DNA of 15,074 nt from Verrucomicrobiota bacterium (GTDB lineage: Bacteria; Verrucomicrobiota; Verrucomicrobiia; Limisphaerales; JAFMIX01): the NCBI GenBank assembly GCA_026397895.1, contig JAPLTZ010000265.1:3563-18636 (forward strand), given 5' to 3'. Positions 9,203 to 15,074 of the stretch are shown here, piece after piece. The number at the start of each line of letters is the position of its first letter. The first letter of the stretch is position 1. Both the position numbers and the translations under genes were made by a program. The notes below the pieces were generated by a model. The model saw only the letters and a program-made list of their open reading frames with translations, ran no database searches and was not told the origin of the DNA.

Positions 9203-9270
9203 GCACACGCCCGCCGGCTGCAAGCAAGATTGCCTTTTGCCGCGAAACCCGCCACACTGGCCGGACGTTT

Positions 9271-10290
9271 ATGATCATCGTCCTGAAACCTAATATCGCG
9301 AAGTCCGCCGAAGCCGCCGTCATCAAAGGCATCCGCGCGCTCGGCTACCAGCCGCACATCATGCGCGGCGTCGCCCGCACCGTCATCGGCGCCATTGGCG
9401 ACGAGATTACCCACAAGTCGCTCGAAACCCTCGCCAGCACTTTCCCGCAAGCCGTCGAAAGCGTCCTTCCCATCCAGAAACGCTACAAACTCGTCAGCCG
9501 CGAAGCGCATCCTTCCAACTCCACCGTCAAGGTCGGCAAGCATGTCATCGGCGGCAAAAAATTCCACGTCATGGCCGGGCCCTGCTCCGTCGAGAGCGAA
9601 AAGCAGCTCCTGACCACCGCCGTCGCCGTGGCCAAAGCGGGCGCGACGATGCTCCGCGGCGGCGCGTTCAAGCCCCGCACCTCGCCCTACGAATTCCAGG
9701 GCCTCGGCGAAAAAGGATTGAAACTCCTCGCCAAAGCGCGCCAGGAAACCGGCCTGCCCGTCATCACCGAACTCCTTTCCGAAAACCAGGCCGAACTCGT
9801 CGCCGAATATTCCGACATCCTCCAGATCGGCGCGCGCAACGCCCAGAACTTCCAGCTCCTCATCGCCGCCGCCAAGACCGGCCGGCCCGTGCTCCTCAAG
9901 CGCGGCCTCTCCATGCGCATCGAGGAATGGCTGCTCGCCGGCGAATACGTCCTCGCCAACGAGAACCCCAACCTCATGTTCTGCGAACGCGGCATCCGCA
10001 CCTTCGAGACCTACACCCGCAACACCCTCGACCTCTCCACCATTCCCATCATCAAGAAGGAAGCGCACTCGCCCATCGTCATTGACCCCAGCCAGGGCGC
10101 GGGCCGCGCCGACCTCGTCGTGGCCATGTGCAAAGGTGCGGCGGCGATGGGCGCGGACGCGCTGCTCATCGAAGTCCATCCGAACCCCGCCGAGGCGTGG
10201 AGCGACGGCGCACAACAGCTCACCCTCGACAACTTCGCCAAGCTGATGAAAGAACTGAAACCCTTCATCAAGGCGGCGGGCCGCGAATAA
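9271..10290 (+). CDS. aroF: 3-deoxy-7-phosphoheptulonate (DAHP) synthase, type I beta
   Basis: This 339-residue enzyme catalyses the first step of the shikimate pathway, joining phosphoenolpyruvate and erythrose 4-phosphate in the cytoplasm. Residues 1-72 form a ferredoxin-like regulatory domain (MIIVLKPNIAKSAEAAVIKG), as in the Thermotoga-type enzyme, and the barrel fills the rest. Key segments are MAGPCSVESE at 101-110 (metal ligand C105), RGGAFKPRTSPYEFQG at 129-144, IGARNAQNF at 186-194, LLKRG at 208-212 and EVHPNP at 301-306 (metal ligand E301, with D312 following). The motif normally reading DPSH, which supplies the metal-binding His, reads DPSQ here (Q275). The gene is divergent from the porin operon and ends 14 bases before a strong terminator. 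No strong promoter or Shine-Dalgarno is visible; TTGCCT/CACACT at 9230-9258 is a poor match. Confidence 0.95.
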   Translation: MIIVLKPNIAKSAEAAVIKGIRALGYQPHIMRGVARTVIGAIGDEITHKSLETLASTFPQAVESVLPIQKRYKLVSREAHPSNSTVKVGKHVIGGKKFHVMAGPCSVESEKQLLTTAVAVAKAGATMLRGGAFKPRTSPYEFQGLGEKGLKLLAKARQETGLPVITELLSENQAELVAEYSDILQIGARNAQNFQLLIAAAKTGRPVLLKRGLSMRIEEWLLAGEYVLANENPNLMFCERGIRTFETYTRNTLDLSTIPIIKKEAHSPIVIDPSQGAGRADLVVAMCKGAAAMGADALLIEVHPNPAEAWSDGAQQLTLDNFAKLMKELKPFIKAAGRE

Positions 10291-10304
10291 TCCGACTCTC
10301 GATT

Positions 10305-10340
10305 AAAACGGCGGGAAGGCTGCGGCTTTCCCGCCGTTTT
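10305..10340 (+). terminator. Rho-independent terminator of aroF
   Basis: A perfect 13-base stem pairs AAAACGGCGGGAA (10305-10317) with TTCCCGCCGTTTT (10328-10340). The stem can be lengthened by a G-T and two G-C pairs around the tetraloop TGCG. The 3' T run forms the end of the stem, and the A run on the 5' side gives the mirror-image structure on the other strand, so it may act in both directions. It follows the aroF stop by 14 bases. Confidence 0.88.
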
Positions 10341-10412
10341 GCTTGGGTGCAATCTTGACACTGCCTCGAAACGCGGGTTGACGGGAATGAAACTCTGAAA
10401 TAGCGTCGCGCT

Positions 10413-10787
10413 ATGAAGGCATCTCTCGGCACTCGGTTTATGATTGCGGCAGTGCTGATTACCGGCGGATTTTTGCTTCAACTGTCCGGTTTGTCAGGTG
10501 GCGGAATTCTCATGAGCATGATCGTTTTATTTGTCACACCACGCTCGGAGTTCATTCGGCCCCTTCCGCAGCGCGAGATTTGGTCAACTTTTGGCCTTCT
10601 GGCCGCCTTCGTTGCTGTGTGTGTCGCTTGGAAGCATTTGGTTTCGGGTTCTGCTTCCGAAGCAATTGAGCGTTTCTTTCGCCATCCGGCAGTCGTCGTG
10701 CCGTTGTGGTTGATCATGCTTTGGTTGCTTTATCGCTGTTGGCGGAGACAGAAAAAAGATGCGGAAGCCAAGCACACAGCGAGCTAA
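10413..10787 (+). CDS. Orphan polytopic membrane protein of unknown function
   Basis: This 124-residue hydrophobic protein has predicted membrane helices at about 9-28, 59-77 and 91-109, a possible further short hydrophobic stretch at about 31-42, and a basic tail (RRQKKDAEAKH). I do not recognise the family. Its base composition is visibly lower in G+C (about half) and its codon choice less GC3-biased than the flanking genes, consistent with recent acquisition or weak selection. It is isolated, between the aroF terminator and a minus-strand terminator. No Shine-Dalgarno sequence is seen before the ATG. The membrane-like composition makes a chance frame unlikely, but the evidence is only compositional. 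Confidence 0.6.
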   Translation: MKASLGTRFMIAAVLITGGFLLQLSGLSGGGILMSMIVLFVTPRSEFIRPLPQREIWSTFGLLAAFVAVCVAWKHLVSGSASEAIERFFRHPAVVVPLWLIMLWLLYRCWRRQKKDAEAKHTAS

Positions 10788-10844
10788 TCAGCACGCTTCA
10801 GAAAATCGCCGCTTTCCGGCTTTAGTTTTCCCCCGCCGCCCCGC

Positions 10845-10881
10845 AAAAGAAAAAACCGGCCGGTCTCACGACCAGCCGGTT
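10845..10881 (-). terminator. Rho-independent terminator of the small lipoprotein gene
   Basis: Read on the minus strand, AACCGGCTGGTC (10881-10870) pairs with GACCGGCCGGTT (10865-10854) around a 4-base loop; eleven pairs are Watson-Crick and one is U-G. The T tract TTTTTTCTTTT (10855-10845) follows directly, overlapping the last bases of the stem. It begins 17 bases after the lipoprotein stop. The plus-strand membrane-protein gene ends at 10787, and the structure faces it with an A-rich side, so it mainly serves the minus strand. Confidence 0.9.
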
Positions 10882-10898
10882 GACGAAGCGAATCCCGG

Positions 10899-11294
10899 TT
10901 ATTTCTTCAGCAGGTTGCCCACGGCGCCCGCGCCTTCGGTGGTCGCCTTTTTGATCTGTGCCTTGAGGCTGTCCACGAGCTTCTGCTGCGCGTCGGTCAG
11001 CTTCAGGCCGCCCAGGTTGTTGAGGGTGGTGAGCGCGTCCTGATACTTGCCCGCGTTGACGAGGCTCTTGGCCTTGTCAATGGCTTCCTGCGCCTTGGAT
11101 TCGGCGGCGGCGGCGAGCTTCTTGGCCTCGGCCTGGGCGTCGCCGGCGGCCTGCTTCAAGGCATCGCCGACATTGCCGGCGGTTTCCTTGGTGGCGTTGA
11201 GCGCCTTTTCCATGGGGGTTTCCTTTTTGCAGCCGGTGACGCCGAGGAGCAGCGTGGCGGCGGTGACGAGGGTGAGGAGGGATTTGGTTTTCAT
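10899..11294 (-). CDS. Small Ala/Lys-rich helical lipoprotein
   Basis: This 131-residue protein has a lipoprotein signal peptide with the lipobox GVTGC, so the lipidated residue is C22, followed by KK. No Asp sits at +2, so outer-membrane sorting would be expected by the E. coli rule. Residues 30-85 are an amphipathic Ala/Lys/Glu/Gln helix (KQAAGDAQAEAKKLAAAAES), resembling the heptad or 11-mer patterns of Lpp-like or LEA-like proteins. The rest is a short helical segment ending in LLKK. No enzyme motif is present. Its 35-base leader is A/C-rich and lacks a Shine-Dalgarno sequence. The gene follows the OmcB-like gene on the same strand, with only a terminator between them. A structural or stress-related envelope role is an inference. 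Confidence 0.85.
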   Translation of the reverse strand: MKTKSLLTLVTAATLLLGVTGCKKETPMEKALNATKETAGNVGDALKQAAGDAQAEAKKLAAAAESKAQEAIDKAKSLVNAGKYQDALTTLNNLGGLKLTDAQQKLVDSLKAQIKKATTEGAGAVGNLLKK

Positions 11295-11329
11295 GTTTTT
11301 ATCTTGGTTGTGGTTTTGGTGGTTTGCAG
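11295..11329 (-). promoter_or_regulatory. A/C-rich leader of the small lipoprotein gene
   Basis: The 35 bases before the ATG are almost only A and C on the minus strand (two G and two T). They contain ACCAAAACCA and CAACCAA, both shared with the leader of the OmcB-like gene at 12965-12999. There is no Shine-Dalgarno sequence. Such unstructured leaders are often translated efficiently without one. The leader lies directly after the upstream terminator, leaving no room for a separate promoter. Confidence 0.45.
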
Positions 11330-11362
11330 AAAAAAACCGGCCGGTCAGATGACCGGCCGGTT
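11330..11362 (-). terminator. Rho-independent terminator of the OmcB-like gene
   Basis: On the minus strand a perfect 12-base stem, AACCGGCCGGTC (11362-11351) with GACCGGCCGGTT (11346-11335), closes a 4-base loop and runs into seven T (11336-11330). It starts 15 bases after the stop of the OmcB-like gene. Its stem is nearly identical to the terminator at 10845-10881. The small lipoprotein gene starts 36 bases beyond it, so some read-through or an upstream start must feed that gene. Confidence 0.92.
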
Positions 11363-11377
11363 CGCGAGACTTGGATT

Positions 11378-12964
11378 TTAGTAAACCGTGGTGCTTTCCT
11401 CTTCCGTGACGGGCGTCTTGAGCTCGTCGCAGGTCAGCACGGTCTTGTTGCGGGAGTCGCCGGCGGCGACGGCCTTCACCTTGATGGTGTAGACGACGCT
11501 CTGCTTGGCGGCGAGCACCGGCACGCTCGGGAAGGAGACGTCCTGGCCGCTCACGCTGCCTTGTTCGGAACTGACGGGCACGACTTCCGCCGCGAAGCTG
11601 GAAGCAATCTTCACGTTGTGGATGTCGGCGAAGCCCTGGTTCTTGACGGTGATGGTGTAGGTGGTGACTTCACCGGCCTGCAGCGGGTCGGGGTCATCCA
11701 CGACTTCGAGCAGCACGGCAGCGACACCCTTCCAGGTGGTGCAGCTTTGCGCGCTGTCGCTCATGCCGCCGGCGGTGGCGGTGGCGGCGTTGCAATGTTC
11801 GCCGCCGGTCTTGCCGGTGAGCTTGACGGCGAAGGCTTGCTTCGCGCCCGCCGCGAGGGACGGGATGGTCCAGGTGGCTTTGTTGCCCTTGACGGTCGCT
11901 TCCGGGGCGGCGGCAATCACGGTGCCTTCCGGCGCGGTGTCGGTCACGACGACGTTTTCGAGGGCGGTGTCGCCGGTGTTGAAGACGACGACTTCGTAGT
12001 CGGCGTTGCGGCCGATGATCTGGCTCTTGGTGCCGGATTTCTCAATCTTCAGGCCGGGCTGCTGGACGACAGTGCAAGCTTCGGCGCTGACTTTGCCGGC
12101 GTTGTCGGAGTTGGCGGTGGCGGTGTTGCAGGCTTTGCCGCGCTTGTCGGCCTTGAAGGTGACGGCGAGGGTCTTGGCCTGGCCGGGGGCGAGGTTGCCG
12201 ACGGCGACGGTGGCGGGCTGGCCGCTCAAGCCGGCAGGCACGGGGTCGGTGACGACGACGTTGCGGGCGACGGTGTTGCCGGTGTTCTTGACGGTGATGT
12301 TGTAGGTCACGTCAGAACCGAGGGTGGCGGTGGCCGGGCCGCTCTTGGCGATGGCGAGCGCGGCTTTGCCCACGAAGGTGGCGGCGCAAACACGCGGGTC
12401 GGCGGCGACCAAGGCGCAGTTGACGAGCGTGCCTTCCTGGTCGGCCTTCAGCCAGACTTTGATGTTCTGGGCCTGGCCGGCGTCCATGTCGCCGAGATTC
12501 CAAGTCAGCGTGCTGCCGTCAACCTTGGCGGCGGGTTCGCTGCGGACGAAGCTCGCACCGGCGGGCAGGCGGTCGGTGATGACGACATTGCCGGCGCAGG
12601 CGACGGCCTTGGCGTTGATTTCGGTGAGGTATTCCTGACCGAGGGTGGCTTCCGCCGGGGCGGTCTTGGAGAGGTTGATCAGCCCGGTCTTGATGACCGA
12701 GGAGCAGGAGGTCGGCACTGGCGCAGCGGCGGGCGCGGCAGCGGGTTCGGCGGCAGGCGCGGCGGGCGCAACGGCTGTTTCCGTGGCGGGGGTTACGCCC
12801 CAACGACGGCCCCAAGTGTCGTAGCTGGCCTTGGTTTGGTTGACGCTGTCAATGTTCTGGTCCTGACGTGCGGGAATGTCCCAAGGGCGCGAAGTGCAGC
12901 CCGCGATGACAGCCGTCACAGCAATGGCCAGACTCAGTTTGGTCAATATTTGGTTAGGTTTCAT
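11378..12964 (-). CDS. OmcB-like outer-membrane lipoprotein with four DUF11 repeats
   Basis: This 528-residue protein has a lipoprotein signal peptide (MKPNQILTKL... VIAGC; lipidated C23), a Pro/Ala linker at 62-85, and four DUF11-type immunoglobulin-like repeats at roughly 95-200, 201-302, 303-412 and 413-520. Repeat signatures are NVVITDRLPAGASFV, NTVARNVVVTDPVPAG and ALENVVVTDTAPEG. The order of repeats, the SCTTWKGVAA junction and the ending GDSRNKTVL...PVTEEESTTVY match chlamydial OmcB, the 60-kDa cysteine-rich envelope protein, along the full length as I recall it. There are ten cysteines in total (C23, 87, 123, 183, 193, 279, 297, 391, 408, 512), many seemingly paired within repeats, fewer than in chlamydiae. 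A disulfide-stabilised envelope role is inferred. The frame continues 56 codons upstream across the promoter; the ATG at 12962-12964 is chosen for the lipobox signal. It has its own promoter and terminator. Confidence 0.9.
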   Translation of the reverse strand: MKPNQILTKLSLAIAVTAVIAGCTSRPWDIPARQDQNIDSVNQTKASYDTWGRRWGVTPATETAVAPAAPAAEPAAAPAAAPVPTSCSSVIKTGLINLSKTAPAEATLGQEYLTEINAKAVACAGNVVITDRLPAGASFVRSEPAAKVDGSTLTWNLGDMDAGQAQNIKVWLKADQEGTLVNCALVAADPRVCAATFVGKAALAIAKSGPATATLGSDVTYNITVKNTGNTVARNVVVTDPVPAGLSGQPATVAVGNLAPGQAKTLAVTFKADKRGKACNTATANSDNAGKVSAEACTVVQQPGLKIEKSGTKSQIIGRNADYEVVVFNTGDTALENVVVTDTAPEGTVIAAAPEATVKGNKATWTIPSLAAGAKQAFAVKLTGKTGGEHCNAATATAGGMSDSAQSCTTWKGVAAVLLEVVDDPDPLQAGEVTTYTITVKNQGFADIHNVKIASSFAAEVVPVSSEQGSVSGQDVSFPSVPVLAAKQSVVYTIKVKAVAAGDSRNKTVLTCDELKTPVTEEESTTVY

Positions 12965-12999
12965 GGTGTTTTGTTTGGTTGTTGGTTTTGGTTCGCTTA
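12965..12999 (-). promoter_or_regulatory. A/C-only leader of the OmcB-like gene
   Basis: On the minus strand the last 26 bases before the ATG (12990-12965) contain only A and C, with no Shine-Dalgarno sequence. The motifs ACCAAAACCA and CAACCAA recur in the leader of the small lipoprotein gene. The whole leader from the proposed transcription start is about 100 bases long. Confidence 0.5.
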
Positions 13000-13073
13000 A
13001 ATTTCCTAATCTGACGACAGGTCTGCCTTGGAGTTGATTTGTTTGGATGGTTCCCTGCCGTTCAGCTAAAAGG

Positions 13074-13101
13074 ACTCTAGCTAAACAGTTTTTGCCGTCA
13101 A
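13074..13101 (-). promoter_or_regulatory. Candidate sigma70-type promoter of the OmcB-like gene
   Basis: On the minus strand TTGACG (-35, 13096-13101, five of six) and TAGAGT (-10, 13074-13079, four of six) are 16 bases apart. A T-rich stretch lies just upstream. A direct repeat TTTAGCT (13085-13079 and 13070-13064) brackets the -10 and could be an operator. Initiation near 13067 gives a leader of about 100 bases. The site lies in the 178-base gap between sufS and the OmcB-like gene. Confidence 0.55.
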
Positions 13102-13142
13102 TACGAAAAAATCCACTGGCCGGCGGGGTCAAGGCCGCTAAT

Positions 13143-14381
13143 TTAACCGCCGAAAAACTTCTGGATTTCGCGGATGACCTCCACGCAGCGGTCCACTTCG
13201 GCGCGGGTGTTGTAGAAGTAGAAGCTCGCCCGGGCGGTGGATTCCACGCCGAGCTTATGCATGAGCGGTTGCGTGCAGTGATGCCCGCCGCGCAGCGCCA
13301 CGCCCGCCTGATCCGCCAGCATGACGACGTCGTGGGCGTGAACGTCCTTCAGCAGGAAGCTCACGAGCCCAGCGCGTCCGGTCTTCGGGCCGAACAGGCG
13401 GATGTTTTTCAGCACCGCGAGCTTTTCGTAGGCGTAGTGCGCGAGTTCCTGGTCGTGCTGCCAGATGTTTTCGCGACCGATGACGTCGAGGTAATCCATT
13501 GCGGCGTGCAGGCCGATGGGGCCGGAAATATCCGGCGTGCCCGCCTCGAAGCGGTGCGGCGCGTGCTTGAACTCGGTCTTGTCGTAGCCAACGGTCAGAA
13601 TCATCTCGCCGCCGCCCTGATACGGCGGCATGGCGTCGAGCAATTCCTGCCGGCCCCACAGCACACCGATGCCGGTCGGGCCGCAAATCTTGTGGCCGCT
13701 GAACGCAAAGAAGTCGCAGCCGATGGCCTGCACGTCCACGGGGCAATGCCCCGCGCTCTGCGCGCCGTCCACCAGCGTGACGATGCCGAGCTTGCGCGCG
13801 CGGGCGCAGAGTTCGGCGACGGAATTGACCGTGCCCATCGAGTTCGAGATGTGAACCAGCGAGAGCAGCTTCACCTGCGAGGTGAGCAACGAGTTCAGCT
13901 TGGACAAATCGAGCAGGCCCTCGTCGCCGGTGACGGGGATGTAGGCAATCTTCGCGCCGGTCTTCTGCGCGAGCAACTGCCACGGGACGAGATTGCTGTG
14001 GTGCTCCATCTCGGTGAGCAGGATGACATCGCCGGACTTGAGATTCTTCGCGCCCCAGGTGGCGGCAACCAAATTAATCCCCTCCGTCGTGCCACGCGTC
14101 CAGATGATTTCGTCGGCGCTGCGGGCGTTGATGAACTTGGCGGCGCGCACGCGCGCGGCTTCAAAGGCATTCGTCGAACGGTTGCTCAACTCGTGGATGC
14201 CGCGGTGGACATTGGCGTTGTCGCGCTCGTAGTAACGGACGAGCGCGTCGATGACGGCGCGCGGTTTCTGCGAGGTGGCGGCGTTGTCGAGATAAACGAG
14301 CGGCTTGCCGTGGACTTGCTGGTCGAGGATGGGAAAATCCGCGCGCAGCTTGGCCCAATCAATGGATTTGTTTTCCTTCAT
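13143..14381 (-). CDS. sufS: Cysteine desulfurase of the SUF system
   Basis: This 412-residue PLP enzyme takes sulfur from L-cysteine as an enzyme-bound persulfide and passes it to the SUF scaffold for iron-sulfur cluster assembly in the cytoplasm. Visible are LDNAATSQKP at 31-40, the H127-H128 site (EMEHHSN), the PLP aspartate D205 (VDGAQ), the PLP lysine K231 (FSGHK) and the catalytic cysteine C369 in RGGHHCTQP, all typical of the SufS/CsdA group rather than IscS. The length fits the family. The frame can be extended to a TTG at 14423, but those 14 residues are encoded by the arm of a hairpin repeat; the ATG at 14379-14381 gives the usual N-terminus. It lies downstream of sufT with an 86-base gap. 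No clear terminator follows: there is a GGCC/GGCC stem with a T6 run but little pairing. Confidence 0.96.
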   Translation of the reverse strand: MKENKSIDWAKLRADFPILDQQVHGKPLVYLDNAATSQKPRAVIDALVRYYERDNANVHRGIHELSNRSTNAFEAARVRAAKFINARSADEIIWTRGTTEGINLVAATWGAKNLKSGDVILLTEMEHHSNLVPWQLLAQKTGAKIAYIPVTGDEGLLDLSKLNSLLTSQVKLLSLVHISNSMGTVNSVAELCARARKLGIVTLVDGAQSAGHCPVDVQAIGCDFFAFSGHKICGPTGIGVLWGRQELLDAMPPYQGGGEMILTVGYDKTEFKHAPHRFEAGTPDISGPIGLHAAMDYLDVIGRENIWQHDQELAHYAYEKLAVLKNIRLFGPKTGRAGLVSFLLKDVHAHDVVMLADQAGVALRGGHHCTQPLMHKLGVESTARASFYFYNTRAEVDRCVEVIREIQKFFGG

Positions 14382-14391
14382 TAAAACTTTA

Positions 14392-14462
14392 TCCGCAGAT
14401 TTCGCAGACTGACGCAGATTCAAAACAGAAATTCATCTGCGTGAATCTGTGAAATCTGCGGA
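14392..14462. repeat. Long imperfect inverted repeat (hairpin) between sufT and sufS
   Basis: Two 31-base arms (14392-14422 and 14432-14462) match as reverse complements at 26 positions around a 9-base loop. The arms contain repeated CGCAGA-type units (TCCGCAGATTTCGCAGACT and TTCATCTGCGTGAATCTG). The element fills most of the 86-base gap, starting 5 bases after the sufT stop and ending 10 bases before the sufS ATG. It looks like a mobile palindromic repeat of the REP/MITE kind, and could also act as an RNA stem between the two genes. It has no T tract, so it is not a classic terminator. Confidence 0.85.
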
Positions 14463-14467
14463 CGGAC

Positions 14468-15016
14468 TCACAGCAACCCCAGTTGCAGCTTGGCCGCCTC
14501 GGTCATCATGCTCTGATTCCATTGCGGGTCCCAGACGAGTTCCACGTTCACGTCGTCCACGCTTTGGAGGGACAGCAGTTTGGTCTGCACGTCCTGCGCG
14601 AGCACCGGGCCCATGCCGCAACCGGGCGCGGTGAGGGTCATCTTCACCTCGGCCTTGTAGCTGTTGGCGGCGAGCGGCGTGAGATGGCAATCGTAAATCA
14701 GGCCGAGGTCCACGATGTTGACGGGGATTTCGGGGTCGTAGCAGGAGCGTAGTTGATTCCAAATCTCCTTCTCCAGCGCCTCGGTCGTGACCGGCGTGCC
14801 GGCGACCTTGACTTGGGCGACAACTTCGAGGCCGAGCGCGTCGGCGTCCTTGCCCTCGACGCGGAACATGTTGCCGTTGACGATGACGGTGTAGCTGCCG
14901 CCGAGCGACTGGGTGATGTGCGCGGCTTCGCCTTTCTGGAGCGTGACCTTCATGCCGGCGGGGATGACGGAGGCTTCCACGTCGCGGGCGAGGATAACTG
15001 GTTCGTTGCTGCTCAT
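14468..15016 (-). CDS. sufT: SUF-associated iron-sulfur assembly protein SufT (MIP18/DUF59 family)
   Basis: This 182-residue protein has the two-part SufT layout. An N-terminal domain (1-70) holds RDVEASVIPAG at 11-21 and the ITQSLGGSYTV signature at 34-44. A MIP18/DUF59 domain (about 78-180) holds DPEIPVNIVDLGLIYD at 94-109 and LTAPGCGMGP at 128-137 with the conserved C133. SufT proteins help load or mature Fe-S clusters and sit in SUF operons, as here next to sufS. The frame has no stop between this ATG and the right edge, so a longer form is possible, but the N-terminus at 15016 matches family length. No Shine-Dalgarno sequence is visible. Another frame ending in TGA at 15013 overlaps the start (ATGA), so an upstream gene may be coupled. 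Confidence 0.94.
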   Translation of the reverse strand: MSSNEPVILARDVEASVIPAGMKVTLQKGEAAHITQSLGGSYTVIVNGNMFRVEGKDADALGLEVVAQVKVAGTPVTTEALEKEIWNQLRSCYDPEIPVNIVDLGLIYDCHLTPLAANSYKAEVKMTLTAPGCGMGPVLAQDVQTKLLSLQSVDDVNVELVWDPQWNQSMMTEAAKLQLGLL

Positions 15017-15074
15017 AATGGAAAATTGTAATTCATACTGCGGCGGCTGTCGCGTTCCTTTTGCAAGGCCAAGC

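Noticed and set aside
9199..10215. 338-residue minus-strand frame opposite aroF
   Set aside because: Composition is that of a shadow (Gly/Asp/Glu/Phe-rich) and aroF on the plus strand has every family motif.
10355..10406. TTGACA at 10355-10360 and TTGACG at 10378-10383 as promoter of the orphan membrane gene
   Set aside because: The perfect -35 has no -10 at 15-19 bases, and the second only pairs with TAGCGT, which would start at the ATG itself; too weak to list.
12965..13132. 56-codon N-terminal extension of the OmcB-like frame
   Set aside because: It covers the candidate promoter and A/C-rich leader and lacks a signal; the lipoprotein signal starts at 12964.
13103..13142. GC-rich segment with a T6 run after sufS as a terminator
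   Set aside because: Only a four-base GGCC/GGCC stem can be formed and the T run is displaced from it.
14382..14423. TTG start extending sufS by 14 codons
   Set aside because: The extra residues come from the hairpin repeat arm; family length fits the ATG at 14381.

Overview
The window is a G+C-rich stretch (by eye about 60-65%) of a bacterial chromosome that most resembles a free-living member of the Verrucomicrobiota. That is an inference. It rests on a full-length homologue of the chlamydial outer-membrane protein OmcB, on palindromic AT-rich or 'CTGCG'-type intergenic repeats, on a near-general lack of Shine-Dalgarno sequences, and on the mixture of families. Coding density is high, no gap exceeds 300 bases, and nearly everything lies on the minus strand. 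There are no insertion sequences, phage genes or CRISPR arrays.

Layout, read along the minus strand from right to left. (1) sufT (14468-15016) and sufS (13143-14381) are part of a SUF iron-sulfur assembly locus, separated by a hairpin repeat. (2) An OmcB-like lipoprotein with DUF11 repeats (11378-12964) and a small helical lipoprotein (10899-11294) each have a minus-strand terminator of almost identical sequence and an A/C-rich leader. (3) On the plus strand, aroF (DAHP synthase, 9271-10290) ends in a strong terminator and is followed by an orphan membrane protein (10413-10787). (4) A tightly packed minus-strand operon runs 9160 to 2026: coiled-coil porin, type-1 copper cupredoxin, a second cupredoxin that has lost two copper ligands, a hybrid sensor histidine kinase, a SurA-like periplasmic isomerase, and pdxA. 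(5) A plus-strand tRNA-Gln(UUG) sits at 1907-1980. (6) A second minus-strand operon holds a 90-aa membrane protein, galE, and a response regulator that runs off the left edge.

The most interesting parts are the porin/cupredoxin pair/hybrid kinase operon, which looks like a cell-envelope redox or copper module with its own sensor; the OmcB homologue in an apparently non-chlamydial genome; and a DAHP synthase whose conserved metal-ligand position reads Gln instead of His. Candidate sigma70-type promoters are visible upstream of the porin, the OmcB-like gene and the galE operon.
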